Source: Liolophura sinensis (lineage: Eukaryota; Mollusca; Polyplacophora; Chitonida; Chitonidae). From it: a DNA stretch of 64,000 bases. Of the stretch, positions 16,196-28,185 are shown piece by piece; positions within the stretch are counted from its first letter, which is position 1, and the number at the start of each line of letters is the position of its first letter. The position numbers and the translations under genes are program-made. Where the stretch lies: NCBI RefSeq assembly GCF_032854445.1, contig NC_088304.1:4836001-4900000 (forward strand), read 5' to 3'. The notes under the pieces were generated by a model that was given only the letters and a program-made list of their open reading frames with translations, was not told where the DNA came from and made no database searches.

Positions 16196-19184
16196 AGTGA
16201 CAGATTGGATGAGCGGGTACGCTTACAACCAGTAATAATGTGTTTTAGGTTATAAGAAGAGAAGAAGAAACATAACCTCTGATGAATTAGGAAATGCCAC
16301 TTTTGCTCTTCCACTGCAGTGCTTTTCCAGATCAAACTATGAAAACTTCGCGTTCGAATAGTACATTTAATTTATGCCTACATTTCGCAGAAAAAGTCCA
16401 AACCTTCAGTGGCATGCGGTTCGTAATGGTGTAGACGTTTTGATAAATGTATCGTTACGACACAACATCGAATTGACAACTACTACTGGCTGCTCGCCAG
16501 CACTTGCGCATCTTGGCATTACCAGTCGAAGTATAGGCCTATATCTGGTCGGATCCATCTATGACGATAAGCCCGGCGACCTTGATAGACTGTTGTGTAC
16601 AGAATTAGCCCTCAGCTTTATCTGACCCCGGAGAGATTTGGTCTCTCGGATGAACATATCTTTGAGAAAGGGGCCTCTGTTGTACTTCGAGTTCAGCAGT
16701 GTGTTTAGCTGGGTCTGATGCCCAGTCTGTATCTTGTGGGTTTGCATATCTACAGCAAGTACCACCCACCACCCATTGCCCACCCCCACCCCACCCGTAT
16801 GATCCTGCAGTGCGATCCGGCGGTGTCTTAAGATTTTGTCGGGAGAACAAATACATGTAAAGTCACAGTTGTTGCTTAACCAGGGTCACCTGACGACAAT
16901 ATGTTCTGTCAGAATTTTGAAAGTATCTTTTACCGATTAACTGCGGGCTTTTTATCTCCCCATGAAGCCATGGTGATCCGCTGGGGAAATGTTGTTGTAT
17001 ACAACTTCCCGGAATCATAATCAGTTTAAGTTTTTGGACTGGGATAATAACGTTTTTCGCACGAGAGGCCTTCAGACGTAAGCTTTCAAAATAGCTCCAT
17101 GTTAGTGGTCTGGATACAGGCATACAAAATATAGTTGCTACAATTAACATGCGAGGATAATTCGGAGAGATCAAAACATTTTTGACGCTTTTCAAATTTT
17201 AACTGACATTTGTTTGTTTTAATTATTTATTATTTGACTTTTAAAAGTTTGTTCAACATTTCGTCTGGTCTTACTGTTTTTTGTTTATTTTGGATCTTTC
17301 CTGGTCCTCACATGTTCCAAGTCTTTTGTTTGTTACTCCAACGGTAAATAAATTTTATCCTATTCTAACCCATAAGCTGATATTGATTGATATATTTACT
17401 TATCCATTACTTTTTGATAAATATTTATACATATGGGGATATTGAAAGAACAACACTTTATGTGGTTTTCGAATTTTAACTGACATTTAATAAATAAATT
17501 CTGTTCTAACAATAAGCGGAATAGATTTATTTTTTTACTAGGCAATCGATTCTGATGCTTTTTACATACCTCTGTTGACGACATCGGAAATAACATATTA
17601 CTTATAACAATGACCTCGTTTTCGAATTCTATTCGAAGACCTTTAACAGGCCAGGGGTGGTGGTTTGATAACGATATTATAATCAATACGTAATATCCCC
17701 TTACAACTGCCAGTTTCTAAATGACAATCAAAGATTTAGTCTTGATATAGTTTGGTGTCTCTCCTTGGAACGTCATGAAATATAATTGCTAATGGCGTGA
17801 ATCAAGCCGACGCACGAAAGTCGCAGTTTTAACAAAACAAAAATCGAAAAACGAAACGGTCCCCGCATGTTCGGCGAAGGCACGAAGGTCTCAGAGGACG
17901 CGGTGTTCATTTAAAAAAAAACGCGCCACCCTACTAATTACCTCGGGGGACGTCTTAATCATTAAAAAAAAAAGCACTGGCATGCTGGATATTGGTTAGA
18001 GTTCAACATGTTTTGATGGACTGCGACACCATATACCCTAAATGCTTCCGATTTTAATCTAAACCGTGTTTCTAACATATTTGACATTGTTCACATTTTT
18101 TAGAATAACATAACCATAATAAATGAATTTTATTTTATCTCTCGCGGTATAGGATCTCACGGCAGTATACTTTAAGAGTTGGATATTTTAGGAAATTCAG
18201 TTATAAAAACAACGCTGTGTTTTTAAAAACAGTGCAGACAGTGTCGGCTGTGTTACTGCATGGAGTTTGTTATCACCACATGTTGGTGCAGCTATTGTAA
18301 AACAAATTAACCCCCACTCTCACTTTTCAGCATGCCGCCTTCTTTTGAATAATTATGACCTCACCAGACGTCACCGTCGAAACCAACCTTATGGAGTTTA
18401 ACATTATGAATTAGAAAATTATTCTTTCATTTTCTTTGTAATAATATGGGCATTCAACATACTGATGTGTACAACTTACGCGTCAAGTAACTAAAGGCAG
18501 TTTTGGTAGCGAGTAAGACTGATTTTACAGATACATGCAGCTGAATATAAGCGGCTGGTTGAATGAAACAGACTATAGTATACCAATACCGGACTGACCA
18601 GTGGTTGGTATGTATGGACGCTTACTCTGAGGGTCAAGAATCCAATACACCAAAATTACACTGTATAAAATCTCTGTTTATATACACAATATATTGGTGT
18701 ATCTACGGTAGAAAAAGGTGTTCTTAATACCTTACACACCCAAATGGAGTATATCGGCAAAAGCCACTACTCTGCAGAGCATTTCCCCCCCGCCACCCCC
18801 CACGAGATGGAATGGTTTCCTCCTCAAAGAAAAACAGGCCAGTTTTCTTATTTTTTTCTTTGTTTTTTTAAGAGATGACAAGAAGCTATAAAAGCGAGCC
18901 ACGCATGACATCAGTGAATAACAACCGATACTGCACCCGAGACTCAGTAAACTCTGTAATGGTTTGAAGGAACAGGATATCTCCGGAATGTCAACAAGTA
19001 ATGTCCTTCAAGGTCGTCCCCTGTTTCTTCAGTTAAAGTTGGCAACGAATAGCACTATGCATATCTCTCAGGAAATTGCGAATTACCCTGGACACTGTTG
19101 TTCGTCCACCTATATATCTGACCTCCGCCATAAGTAAAAAATATTCCTAAGTTCAGCATTAAACACTTGCGATTTAAATAGATA
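16196..19184. other. AT-rich intergenic DNA, no gene seen
   Basis: Several long T- or A-rich tracts and short frames only. I see no domain, no exon-like block and no repeat copy that I can name. Confidence 0.55.
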
Positions 19185-19395
19185 AAACAATAAATCAATT
19201 GTTTTACGCCGTACTCGAGAATGTTTTACTTATACGACCACGGCCAGCATTATGGTGGGAGGAAACCGGGCAGAGCCCGGAGGAAACCAACGACCATCCG
19301 CAGGTCGCTGGCAGACCTTCCCACATACGGCCGGAGAGGAAGCCATGCACTTGAACTCACAGCGGCTGAATTGGTGCAATCAATAAATAAATAAG
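19185..19395 (-). mobile_element. SINE family B copy
   Basis: Minus-strand copy. The tail TTTTACGCCGTACTCGAGAA is followed by the body (CAGCATTATGGTGGGAGG, GGGCAGAGCCCGG, CATCCGCAGGT) and by the remnant CTTGAACTCACAGCG of the tRNA-like head. Confidence 0.88.
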
Positions 19396-19559
19396 GAAGA
19401 GAACAGGCCCAGAGAAACCCCCGTTCTGCACTCCTGTCCATGTGGAGCCAACACGGGACTTGTCATGTATAGATATTCGTAAAGGGCTCCGTCAAAGGGA
19501 AGCAACTCTTGGGTTTTTGAGGGGAAAAAACACTGACCGAATTGCGATTCTTGACAAGA

Positions 19560-19665
19560 TAGGTTAATTGATTTATTTATTTGATCGGTGTTCAACGCCG
19601 TCCTCAACAATTTTTCACTTACATAACGGCGGTCAGGTGTATGCATGGCGGAAGAAACCACAAAG
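19560..19665 (-). mobile_element. SINE family B fragment
   Basis: Tail-proximal part only: ATTTATTTATTTGATCGGTG, then CGCCGTCCTCAAC and TTTCACTTACATAACGGCGG. Confidence 0.7.
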
Positions 19666-20018
19666 AGGGCTAGTGATGTTTTTGTCTATGAAGAAGTTCT
19701 CTGTAACTGGCGGACATAGTCCGATTATATCGGAGGTACACTAACTTCATTTATTTAACATATTACGTCAGTTAAAAAAATACAATGGTTATTCTATTAC
19801 TTCTCCATGTTATGCCCTTACGTATAATAGCATAGGCTGGTATAGTGCCGAGTGGTAATGGTTGCGAAAGTTTGAAAACGGTTGTCTCGTAAAGCTGGAC
19901 GCCAGGTAGTCAACTTGGGGGTTGCAAATGCTTGCAAACGCACCCCCTAGAATAACGTCCTGCAGTAAGTGTAATTTTATACTTATACATGACTACACCC
20001 TTGGTGCTCAGGTAATGT

Positions 20019-20168
20019 ATCGATTAAAACTTACTTCAAAATCTAGTTCACATTTATTCTTCACAGTTGGTGGTTGACAATGAACTGATATGCTTGGCAG
20101 TTTGTTGTCAGTCAACAACTGTGAAGAATAAATGCAAACTAGATTTTGAAGTAAGTTTTAATCGATTA
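20019..20168. repeat. Long inverted repeat (foldback), about 57-bp arms
   Basis: The arm ATCGATTAAAACTTACTTC... (20019-20077) returns inverted at 20111-20168 with only a few mismatches, around a 30-40 base loop. Non-coding. A small MITE-like foldback or a local inverted duplication. Confidence 0.92.
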
Positions 20169-21162
20169 AAGGTGTGTTTTGGGGAAAATATTGTCACACT
20201 GGCACAACAGATACATTTAGGAATCGAAGCGAAATCTTAGCCAGAATGTAACAACATAGCATTGAATGCCCATGGCAGCATGTACCAAGGCACTGGCTTA
20301 AAGGAGGGACACATGTAGGCTTACAAAATGCCTGTGTAATTGTGTATTACACAGAATGTTGATATTCCTGGCCAACAGCAATATATATTAAAATATTTAT
20401 TTATTATTCCATTTGTCTTTCCAAAAGAGTGACAGCCAGATGTATATGAGGTGAAATTTGACGCATGGTTATGATAAACCTACCTGTTATATTACTGGTT
20501 TTAAACCAGTTCTACTATTTGAAAATAAAATGAAGTCACTAATTTGTGTTTCAGATGAATTGAAGTTGTTGAATTCTCGGAGAAGACAATGTGGAGATGT
20601 AAAACAGACTTCACCCATTTATAACTGTTGTACAGGTAATACAGATTGCCATCTTAATTTGCCCGTGTACATTTGCATATCATTATGACTGTATTTCTTG
20701 CTTAAAAACTGTATTTCATGGTTGAAAGAGAGTATGTTGAGACTATCACCATCTATACTGTACACAAAAACAACGCGAAATCCTTGCTATTTAAAACCTA
20801 AAGCATGCAAGTAAACAAATAAGCAAAACTTACTGATGATTGAGAATTGTGTGAGATTCTGTTTGTCATGTTTGTGCATTTACTGTACAGTAATAATACA
20901 AGCTGATGCGTTCCATGCCAGATAATTTAGTGAAATATTTACCAACAGTAAACAATTTAACTGTATATTACGAGTAAGTTACATTTGTTAGCTGTTACTG
21001 CCGGTAGCTGCTTTGGCACATATGTTGCACAAGTATACTGATCACAAAATTCATTGTTCACATCTTGTTTTGTATTGACTGTTCTTTAGCACATTTCAAG
21101 GTTTTAAGGTCATATTCCTTCATCTCCTCAGGGTTATCTCCGACATCTTTCATCGGTAATTT
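20169..21162. other. Intergenic DNA, no gene seen
   Basis: No domain-bearing frame and no repeat copy recognised. Confidence 0.55.
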
Positions 21163-21513
21163 GACCGGCCCGGATAGCACAGTTGGTAGACCGTCCGCTT
21201 CGGGACCGGTAGATCCAGGATCAATCCTTTATACACTTTAAAAGAGGAAGTTGTAACTTCCTCGCTTGGCGTTCAGCATGAAGGGAATAGTGCAACGACT
21301 GGTTGACCCGCATCAGTATAATGGCTCAGGCGGGGGCGGCTTACTTGCCTTGGGTAAGTCGTCTCAGTGAAGCAGCATTAAAAGAGCGTTGGAAATCCGT
21401 CCTGCTACAAAGAGGCACATTACACGTACATGCACCCTAAGGATTCTTTCGTCGTCATATGACTGAAAAATTGTTGAGAACGACGTTAAACCCCAGCACT
21501 CACTCACTCATCG
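21163..21513 (+). mobile_element. SINE family A copy, near full length
   Basis: The best example of the family in the window. A tRNA-like head (GCCCGGATAGCACAGTTGGT as A box, AGGATCAATCC as B box) is followed by the body with CTTCCTCGCTTGGCGTTCAG, GACTGGTTGACCCGCATCAG and GTCGTCTCAGTGAAGCAGC. The tail is CATATGACTGAAAAATTGTT, ACGACGTTAAACCCCAGCAC and (ACTC)n. Confidence 0.92.
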
Positions 21514-21554
21514 GTAATTTGAGTTCGGTTCAAAGAGGTAGCACCTTTCAACCA

Positions 21555-21818
21555 ATGATTTATTTATTTATTTGATTGGTGTTTTACGCCGTACTCAAGA
21601 ATATTTCACTTATATGATGGCTGTCAGCATTATGGTGGGTGGAAAAAGGGCAGAGCCCGGGAGAAACCCACGACCATCCGCAGGTTGCTGGCAGACCTTT
21701 CCACGTATGGCCGGAAAGGAAGCCAGCCTGAGCTGGACTTGAACTCACAGCGACCGCACTGGTTCATTACGCTGCGTTAGTACGCTAACCAACTGAGACA
21801 CGGAGACCCCTTCAACCA
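21555..21818 (-). mobile_element. SINE family B copy, near full length
   Basis: Minus-strand copy. The tail (ATTTATTTATTTGATTGGTG, TTTTACGCCGTACTCAAGAA) leads into the body and a complete tRNA-like head, with the reverse complement of GTGAGTTCAAGTCCAG as B box and CTCAGTTGG as A box. Only 40 bases separate it from the preceding family A copy. Confidence 0.92.
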
Positions 21819-22850
21819 ATAAAGCACTAGAGAGAAGAAGGTGCAGTGGCCAGTTAGATTATCCGCCTTAAGTGTGCACCTCTGACGACAACCACACTTG
21901 GATTTCTATAGGAACAACATGACCTGTTGTAAACTTTTTATCGCAGATAACGCCAGCGGGCTTGTGCACTGGTCTTGTTGGTGTTATTGCGCCAACTGAG
22001 AACGAGTTGTTACATCTACAGAACTGACGCACAGGTTCGACCCGGAGTGATTAGCCAGGGTTTATCCCTGTCGCCCGCGATGGTGAGAAGGTTGAACAGA
22101 CCCCGATATTTGCGTCAATTGGTTCGCACCGGGAACTCTCAATGTACATGCAAGACTTTGCCCAGGGTAGACGACGGACCAGCCCCTTCCCAAGACTCTT
22201 ACAAAATACCACATATCTATCCCGTCCGCTATGACAGAAATTTTGGAATGTTTCCGGTGCAGCCAATCTTACCAATCTTCTAGCCATTAAAACAAATCAC
22301 ACAATGTTTTTTATACACGTAATACCAGTCCATTGCTCATATGCCATCTACCAAAAACAGTACAATTCTTACCAACTCCAACTACCATGTCTACCTTTCA
22401 ACCGTTGACAGATAAATGACTACATTTACACATAAATATACCACTGTGCAATAATCCCCATATCCTGTTTTTACGTTCACGTACAAGTCATCTAGATGAC
22501 CATTTGTGTCTGAAGTTTGTTTACATATGGAACAATAACAGCATCATCACCACTCGCAGCTGAACATGTACCGAATTATTCACTTTGACTCACCAATCAA
22601 ATAAATGAATGAATAAATAAATAAAACAGTGGAAGAGGGTAATGCGCGGAAGTTTGCTGTTTGTGCTTTTTGCATAGTCTTGTGTGACGTCACTGGTCCC
22701 AATATCGTCAGTCAAGTTCGCACTACAATCCAAATTTTCAAATGCATTTTACTATGTTGAAAAAATTCAAAAAAATAGATTAAACTATTTTCATGGACAC
22801 TGTGTAATGGTCGTTCATCTGGCGTATTACTTTATGCTAGTGCTTTCTTT
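21819..22850. other. Intergenic DNA, no gene seen
   Basis: Short frames only. An AATAAATGAATGAATAAATA run at about 22600 marks an old poly-A-type tail of an unrecognised insertion. Confidence 0.5.
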
Positions 22851-22851
22851 T

Positions 22852-23085
22852 CCTTTCACTTACACTTCGGCGACCAGCATTATTGTGGGAAGAAACAGGA
22901 CCGGGTGAGTTCGGGTGAAACCCACGACCATTTGCAGGTGGCTGGCAGACTTTCCCATGCATGTACTACGGGAAAGGAAGTCCGCATGAACTGGACTTGA
23001 ACTTCCAGCGATCGCAGTGCTGAAAAGCTACTAATTCGTCATTCTACCGCCCTAGCACGCTTACCACCTAGCCAAGCAGGCCTTC
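22852..23085 (-). mobile_element. SINE family B copy, diverged
   Basis: Body and head of family B on the minus strand: CAGCATTATTGTGGGA, ACCCACGACCATTTGCAGGT, GAACTGGACTTGAACTTCCA, and the TTACCACCTAGCCAAGCAGG head remnant. Confidence 0.82.
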
Positions 23086-23229
23086 ACCTAACGTATAAAT
23101 GTCGTTTGTACTCATGCATGTGTATGTATGTCACGTCAAGAAACTCTGAAATGCATTTTACCAGTGGGATATGAAAAGTCGTGTATCTTAAGACATCATT
23201 AAACATTTGAGTATGAAAGAGAGAATAAT

Positions 23230-24020
23230 TTCACTGGGGTTTGCTGGGCCTTTACGATTGTCTGTAAACACGTCGCCAGATTTGAAACCTGTAGGACGGC
23301 TACTTGGGGGGTTGCTGGGCCTCTGTGATTGTCTGTAAACACGTGTCGCCAGATTTGAAGACTGTATGACGGCTAGTTGGTTGGTTACTGAGTCTTTATG
23401 ATGTTTGGAAACACGTGTCGCCAGATTTGAAGCCTGTAGGACGGCTACATGGGGGGGGGGGGGAGGGGGGTAGCTGGGCCTTTGTGATTGTCTGTAAACA
23501 CGTGTCGCTAGCTTTGAAGCCTGTGGGACGGCTAGTTCGGGGATTACTGGGCCTTTTTGATTGTCTTGAAACACGTGCCGCCAGATTTGAAGCCTATGGG
23601 ACGGATAGTTGGTAGGTTACTGGGTCTTTACGATTGTCTTGAAACACGTGTCGCCAGATTTGAAGCCTGTATGTCGGCAAGTTGGGTGGTTACTAGGTCT
23701 TTACGATGTTTAGAAACACGTGTCGTCAGATTTGAAGCCTGTAAGACGGCTACATGGGGGGGAGGGAACTGGGCCTTTGTGATTGTCTGTAAACACGTGT
23801 CGCCAGATTTGAAGCCTGTAAGACGGCTAGTTCGGGGATTACTGGGTCTTTACGATTGTCGGGAAACACGTGTCGCCAGATTTGAGGCCTGAATGTAATA
23901 TGGCGAGTAGTTTGCCGGGGAGGGCATGTTTCGCCAGCTTGAGGCCTGCGTATCGCATGGCGAGTTGGGGGCAACACCATTGTCTAGAGCAGCAAAAATG
24001 TGGCCAGATTTAAAGTTGTA
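23230..24020. repeat. Minisatellite with units of about 75-80 bp
   Basis: About nine to ten diverged units containing GATTGTCTGTAAACACGTGT, CGCCAGATTTGAAGCCTGT and GACGGCTAGTTGG or GACGGCTACATGGGGG. Units vary at the G-run. Open frames on both strands here are by-products of the repetition. Confidence 0.92.
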
Positions 24021-25774
24021 ACGCAACAAGGCCAGTTGGGGCCTGACTGAACCTTTAATTTTCGAATGTTTTACTTTCCAATATCAGCATGCGAAATTGA
24101 CCACTTGTCTGGTGCTGCAGGTCAAACTTATACCTATGTAGATGATATGCAGCGGATATGCAGCCACCACCCGACATTGTAGGGAACAGTAAATGCAGTA
24201 AATGCTAACAAAACTTACAGCCCCGTCTCGTCGATTTAGTGTTTTGTTGTAACTTCTTGAAAAACATTATTTTTACTTTTTATTGATTTTAAGCTATTAA
24301 AATACAACAATAAGCACTGAGGCTTTTGAAATCAGAAGATCACCATCTGATAATCTGTCTCTCCTGTTCCAGCGGTAAGACTGCTTTAAAGTTAACACTT
24401 AACAATTTCGCTTCCTTCCCTCGTTAAGTTCTTTTCATCGATTTCCGCCAAAACTTACGTTGGCATGTAACAAACATGCCTTTCGTATTGTTTTACTGCC
24501 TTATTTTCTGAGAAAGACGACGCATTTGACGTATAGGGAACTTTCCGAACGCTGCGTATATGCTATGGGCCCTTCCGGTTGAATATTATTGAGGCAAAAT
24601 GGCCCGTCCTTTTTGTGTTGAATTCGAATAACGGCATGACTTCTCCGGGCCCGTACAAGATACATACTCAATGAATATTTTTTATTTCAACGTGAGTGAT
24701 TTAGTTTATGAACGAACTTTGAAACTTCGTTAAGACATCGCACTCAGAATTTGTTTAAAAATCCAAATTTTGGGCGACGACCTCACATTAATGAAAAAGC
24801 TATACAGCTGTAGTGCAAGTCCTATATTGTTATCATTTATGTACCATTATTTGGAGAGGTTGAACGAAAATAAATATCAGAGTAATAATTTTTTCATTGT
24901 GTATTGTTATACAGCAATCTTGTGTATCCATCCTCTCAACCATTTGCTGGAAAATTGCGATTTTGTCTTATATGACAGCTAAATTTATTTCAGTATCAGT
25001 GCGAGGGTACTTCTGTTTTAAGTGACACTTTAGTACATACTAAAATGTCTGCAATAACATGATGATCTTGATGATGATGGTGATAAAAATGTTGTCTGCG
25101 AAGACCATAAAACATAAGCCCTGTATTCCTACGATTTTGTCATATTTCTCGCTATCTCCTGTTACACGTTTTGCAATTTTGTGCCTTGCACTTTTTTTCT
25201 ACTAGATGCCAAAAAATAGAAAAAGAGAAATTTCGACTTTTATCTCGAATGTTAGATTTTTTCTCGACAAGAACTGCATTTTGGTGCAGATAGGAATATC
25301 ACTCACATCCCAGATGAAACCACACATTGTTCCACAGGTACGATCAGTCATTATCATTGCCGGATGCAGTAATATGACAAAGGAAAGATTAAGAGAAAAA
25401 GTAAAAATTTTCAATGTGTAAGTATAGTTGAATTGTTTCTATTTTTCTACACAAAGGCCTGCTTGTTAGTACAGCAGCTTGTCAACCAATCTGATAGTGA
25501 AGTTTTTCAATGGATTTCGAAGAAAATAACCTTCTTGGAAATTGTTATTGTTTTACAAAGAAAATGAACATTTTAACAAAGAAAAGGGTTTTGTACAAAG
25601 GTTTTTTTTCTAAAAGGGGAAATATTTCGTACAATCACCGTCACTTTTTGCACCCAGGAAATTTGGTTTTACATGTGAAATTACCTCATTGTGGTAGAAA
25701 TGGAAATATTCTCACCGCTGTTGAATTTTTTTACCGCTATTTCTACCTTCAGCTCACGCTGGTTTCCTTTTCGG
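24021..25774. other. AT-rich intergenic DNA, no gene seen
   Basis: Several frames of 60-95 codons occur, but none has a recognisable domain or flanking splice signals. Confidence 0.5.
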
Positions 25775-25775
25775 T

Positions 25776-25895
25776 CGTACGTGGGAAGGTCTGACACTAT
25801 CCTGCGGATGGTCGTGGGTTTGCCCGCGCTCTTCCCGGTTTCCTCTCACTTACAATGCTGGCAGTCGTCGTATTAGTGAAATATTTTTGAGCATA
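25776..25895 (+). mobile_element. SINE family B fragment
   Basis: Plus-strand partial copy: CGTACGTGGGAAGGTCTG, CCTGCGGATGGTCGTGGGTT, CCGGTTTCCTCTCACTTACA, AGTGAAATATTTTTGAGCAT. The head is absent. Confidence 0.82.
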
Positions 25896-26270
25896 CACAT
25901 TTTAAAAGAAATTATCAGGCATGACTCCAATTTTTCTGCGCACAAAGAAACGTACCACAAATAAGGCTGCACTTCAGTATGTCCAAGCTTTTTTAGATGT
26001 CAAAATTACCCATATCCACCAGCGACCGTTAAATCGGTATCCGTAAAAAACATTTTGGAGTAACTTTTCTCCTGCACAAATCGGGTGACCAAAAAAAAAA
26101 AAAAACAATGTGTCCTCGTTGTGCTTTAAAACCAAAGTCAAAAAGTTTCTTACAACATCATTCCAAAAGCACCAGTCCCTCCAACCAAAATTACACAAGG
26201 GTTCCGTTTCACAAAACGTCTGTATCCGTCTAAGGTCTGTTATCCGGCGAAGAGTACAGCCGACTTGTGG

Positions 26271-26350
26271 AAGCCGATAGGGTACATCTCGCTACCTCGA
26301 TCTTTCTAATATTAGAAAAGTCGAGGTAGCTGGATGTCCTCTATCGGCTT
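26271..26350. repeat. Small inverted repeat, arms of about 36 bp
   Basis: AAGCCGATAGGGTACATCTC...CGATCTTTC folds back on AGAAAAGTCGAGGTAGC...CTATCGGCTT around TAATATT, with a few mismatches. MITE-like hairpin. Confidence 0.88.
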
Positions 26351-27089
26351 TCATACTGACTACAGTAGCAGGTTTCAAAACAAATTGGCTAGGCTGTTTC
26401 AATGTGAAACTGTCTAAAGCTTATAGACGGCTATGTGAGTCCAAGTACAAGTATATTGTCCACTTGGCTTCAGAATATAGATTAATTAAATTACTACGAT
26501 AATTTCTTCAGCATATTCGTTTTTGACAGAGTTTGCAAAGAGACGGAGACAACTCTCTCAAAAGACTGTCGAAGGAAACAAGAGTGCATAAATAAACCTT
26601 CAAAAATGGAATTCATAACACATTTAAAGGCGAATTTATTTCCTCACAGCCACCTGCACATGACTAAGGATTTTGGACTATCTTTCAAAATCGTAGAAAA
26701 AAAGCTTTAGTTGATAGACAAATATTTTCTTTATGAAACGGGCAAGACAAAGTTTCTAGTCTATTTCTTTTAAAAAAAATTTTTCTCTTAAAAATTTCTG
26801 TAAAATCAATTATACTCGCTACCAAAATTGCCTGTAGTCACTAACACGTAACACAAGAAGCTCTACGCATTGATGTGCTGTAGGTCTATATTATTGCAAG
26901 GAAAATTCAGTTAGAATACTTTTTCTCATTCATGATGATGAACTCCAAGCCTGGTTTCGACAGGAAGAACTGTTTGCTTCGGGTGACGTCACACCGTCCC
27001 ACTGTAGTCGCATCGTCCTACTGTTGCCGCAGGTTTGATTTAACATCACTCACTACACACAACGCTTTCGACGTCACACATTTGAACAC

Positions 27090-27285
27090 CACCTACTTCA
27101 CACTTCCCCCTTGCACACTTTTCACACCTCCCTCTCGCACGCCACCCCCTCGCGAATCTCCAGCTTGCACATCTCCCCTCGCACACTTCCCTTGCACACC
27201 TTTCCCTCGCACACCTCTCCCCTCCCACACTTCCCCATCTAACACCCCACCACTTCGCTCCCCTCCCCTTCGCACAATTTCCTCT
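27090..27285. repeat. C-rich low-complexity minisatellite
   Basis: Imperfect units of the type CTCGCACACTTCCC/TTGCACACCTTTCCC, strongly strand-asymmetric (C-rich on the plus strand, very few G). Confidence 0.85.
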
Positions 27286-27411
27286 TAATAGAAAGTAACG
27301 AGTTAATTTACTATAAATCATTTATTCTCGAGACCACATTACACATAATATATAAAATGTATACAAAAAAGTTTAAAAGGATACAAGGATTTACCGGTTA
27401 TTATAACAGGT

Positions 27412-27490
27412 TATACATGTACATTTATATTACATTTGGTTGTAATATCGAGCATGTACATTTATATTACATTTGGTTGTAATATCGATC
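27412..27490. repeat. Tandem duplication of a 39-bp unit
   Basis: CATGTACATTTATATTACAT followed by TTGGTTGTAATATCGA occurs twice in direct succession. Confidence 0.9.
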
Positions 27491-28185
27491 ATATAAGTTT
27501 GGTCTCATATGATGTATTAATCCTTCTTTGAATGGAGTACCTGGTCAGTGCAATGGCGCCTCGGGTGCAAGCTGAACTCACCATTGTGTTGGGTAGAAGA
27601 TGGTAGACTCGATCCCACATCGAAAATTAGCAACCTGTGCTTGAGGTTCGATCATTTTTATTCGTCGGGGAAGTATGAAATAATGTTCAATAACTGTAAT
27701 CTTACGTGGTTCAAGAAGATAATATCCAAGAAGAGTTCTCATCGTTTCCAGTGTCACACAGGAGCAAGTAGTTTTGCGAAAGTTTCGCTATTTGTTCTTA
27801 CAACTCAGAAATGTAATAATGGTTTGCATGAACAAATGTTAATGTTTCAAAACTTTTTTTTGGTTTACATATGCAGCAAACGTTTAAAGGTGAGACATAC
27901 GTGTCTTTGATCCAGCCCTGACGCTACTGTATACCTAACAAGGGTCTGGCAGAGAATTTATACAAGACGCCATTAGCCATCGACCACAAGACATGCAAGG
28001 GTGGCGCTAACTGTGGAACCATTAGACATATACCCGATACATTTGATGATAAAGCAGAGAGAACAATCGGTGACACCGATTTAACAGTGTCACCTAAAAC
28101 ACATTTTGGGTTTTTTACAGTGTATCAATGCTGTACCGATTTACACGGGCCAGATATTTTAAATATAGAGACGATTTCGTTCAAT

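Noticed and set aside
23188-23980. Repetitive proteins on both strands
   Set aside because: They arise from the 75-80 bp minisatellite; no start context or conserved domain.
27046-27321. Cys/Arg/Gly-rich minus-strand protein
   Set aside because: It is translation of the C-rich low-complexity tract.
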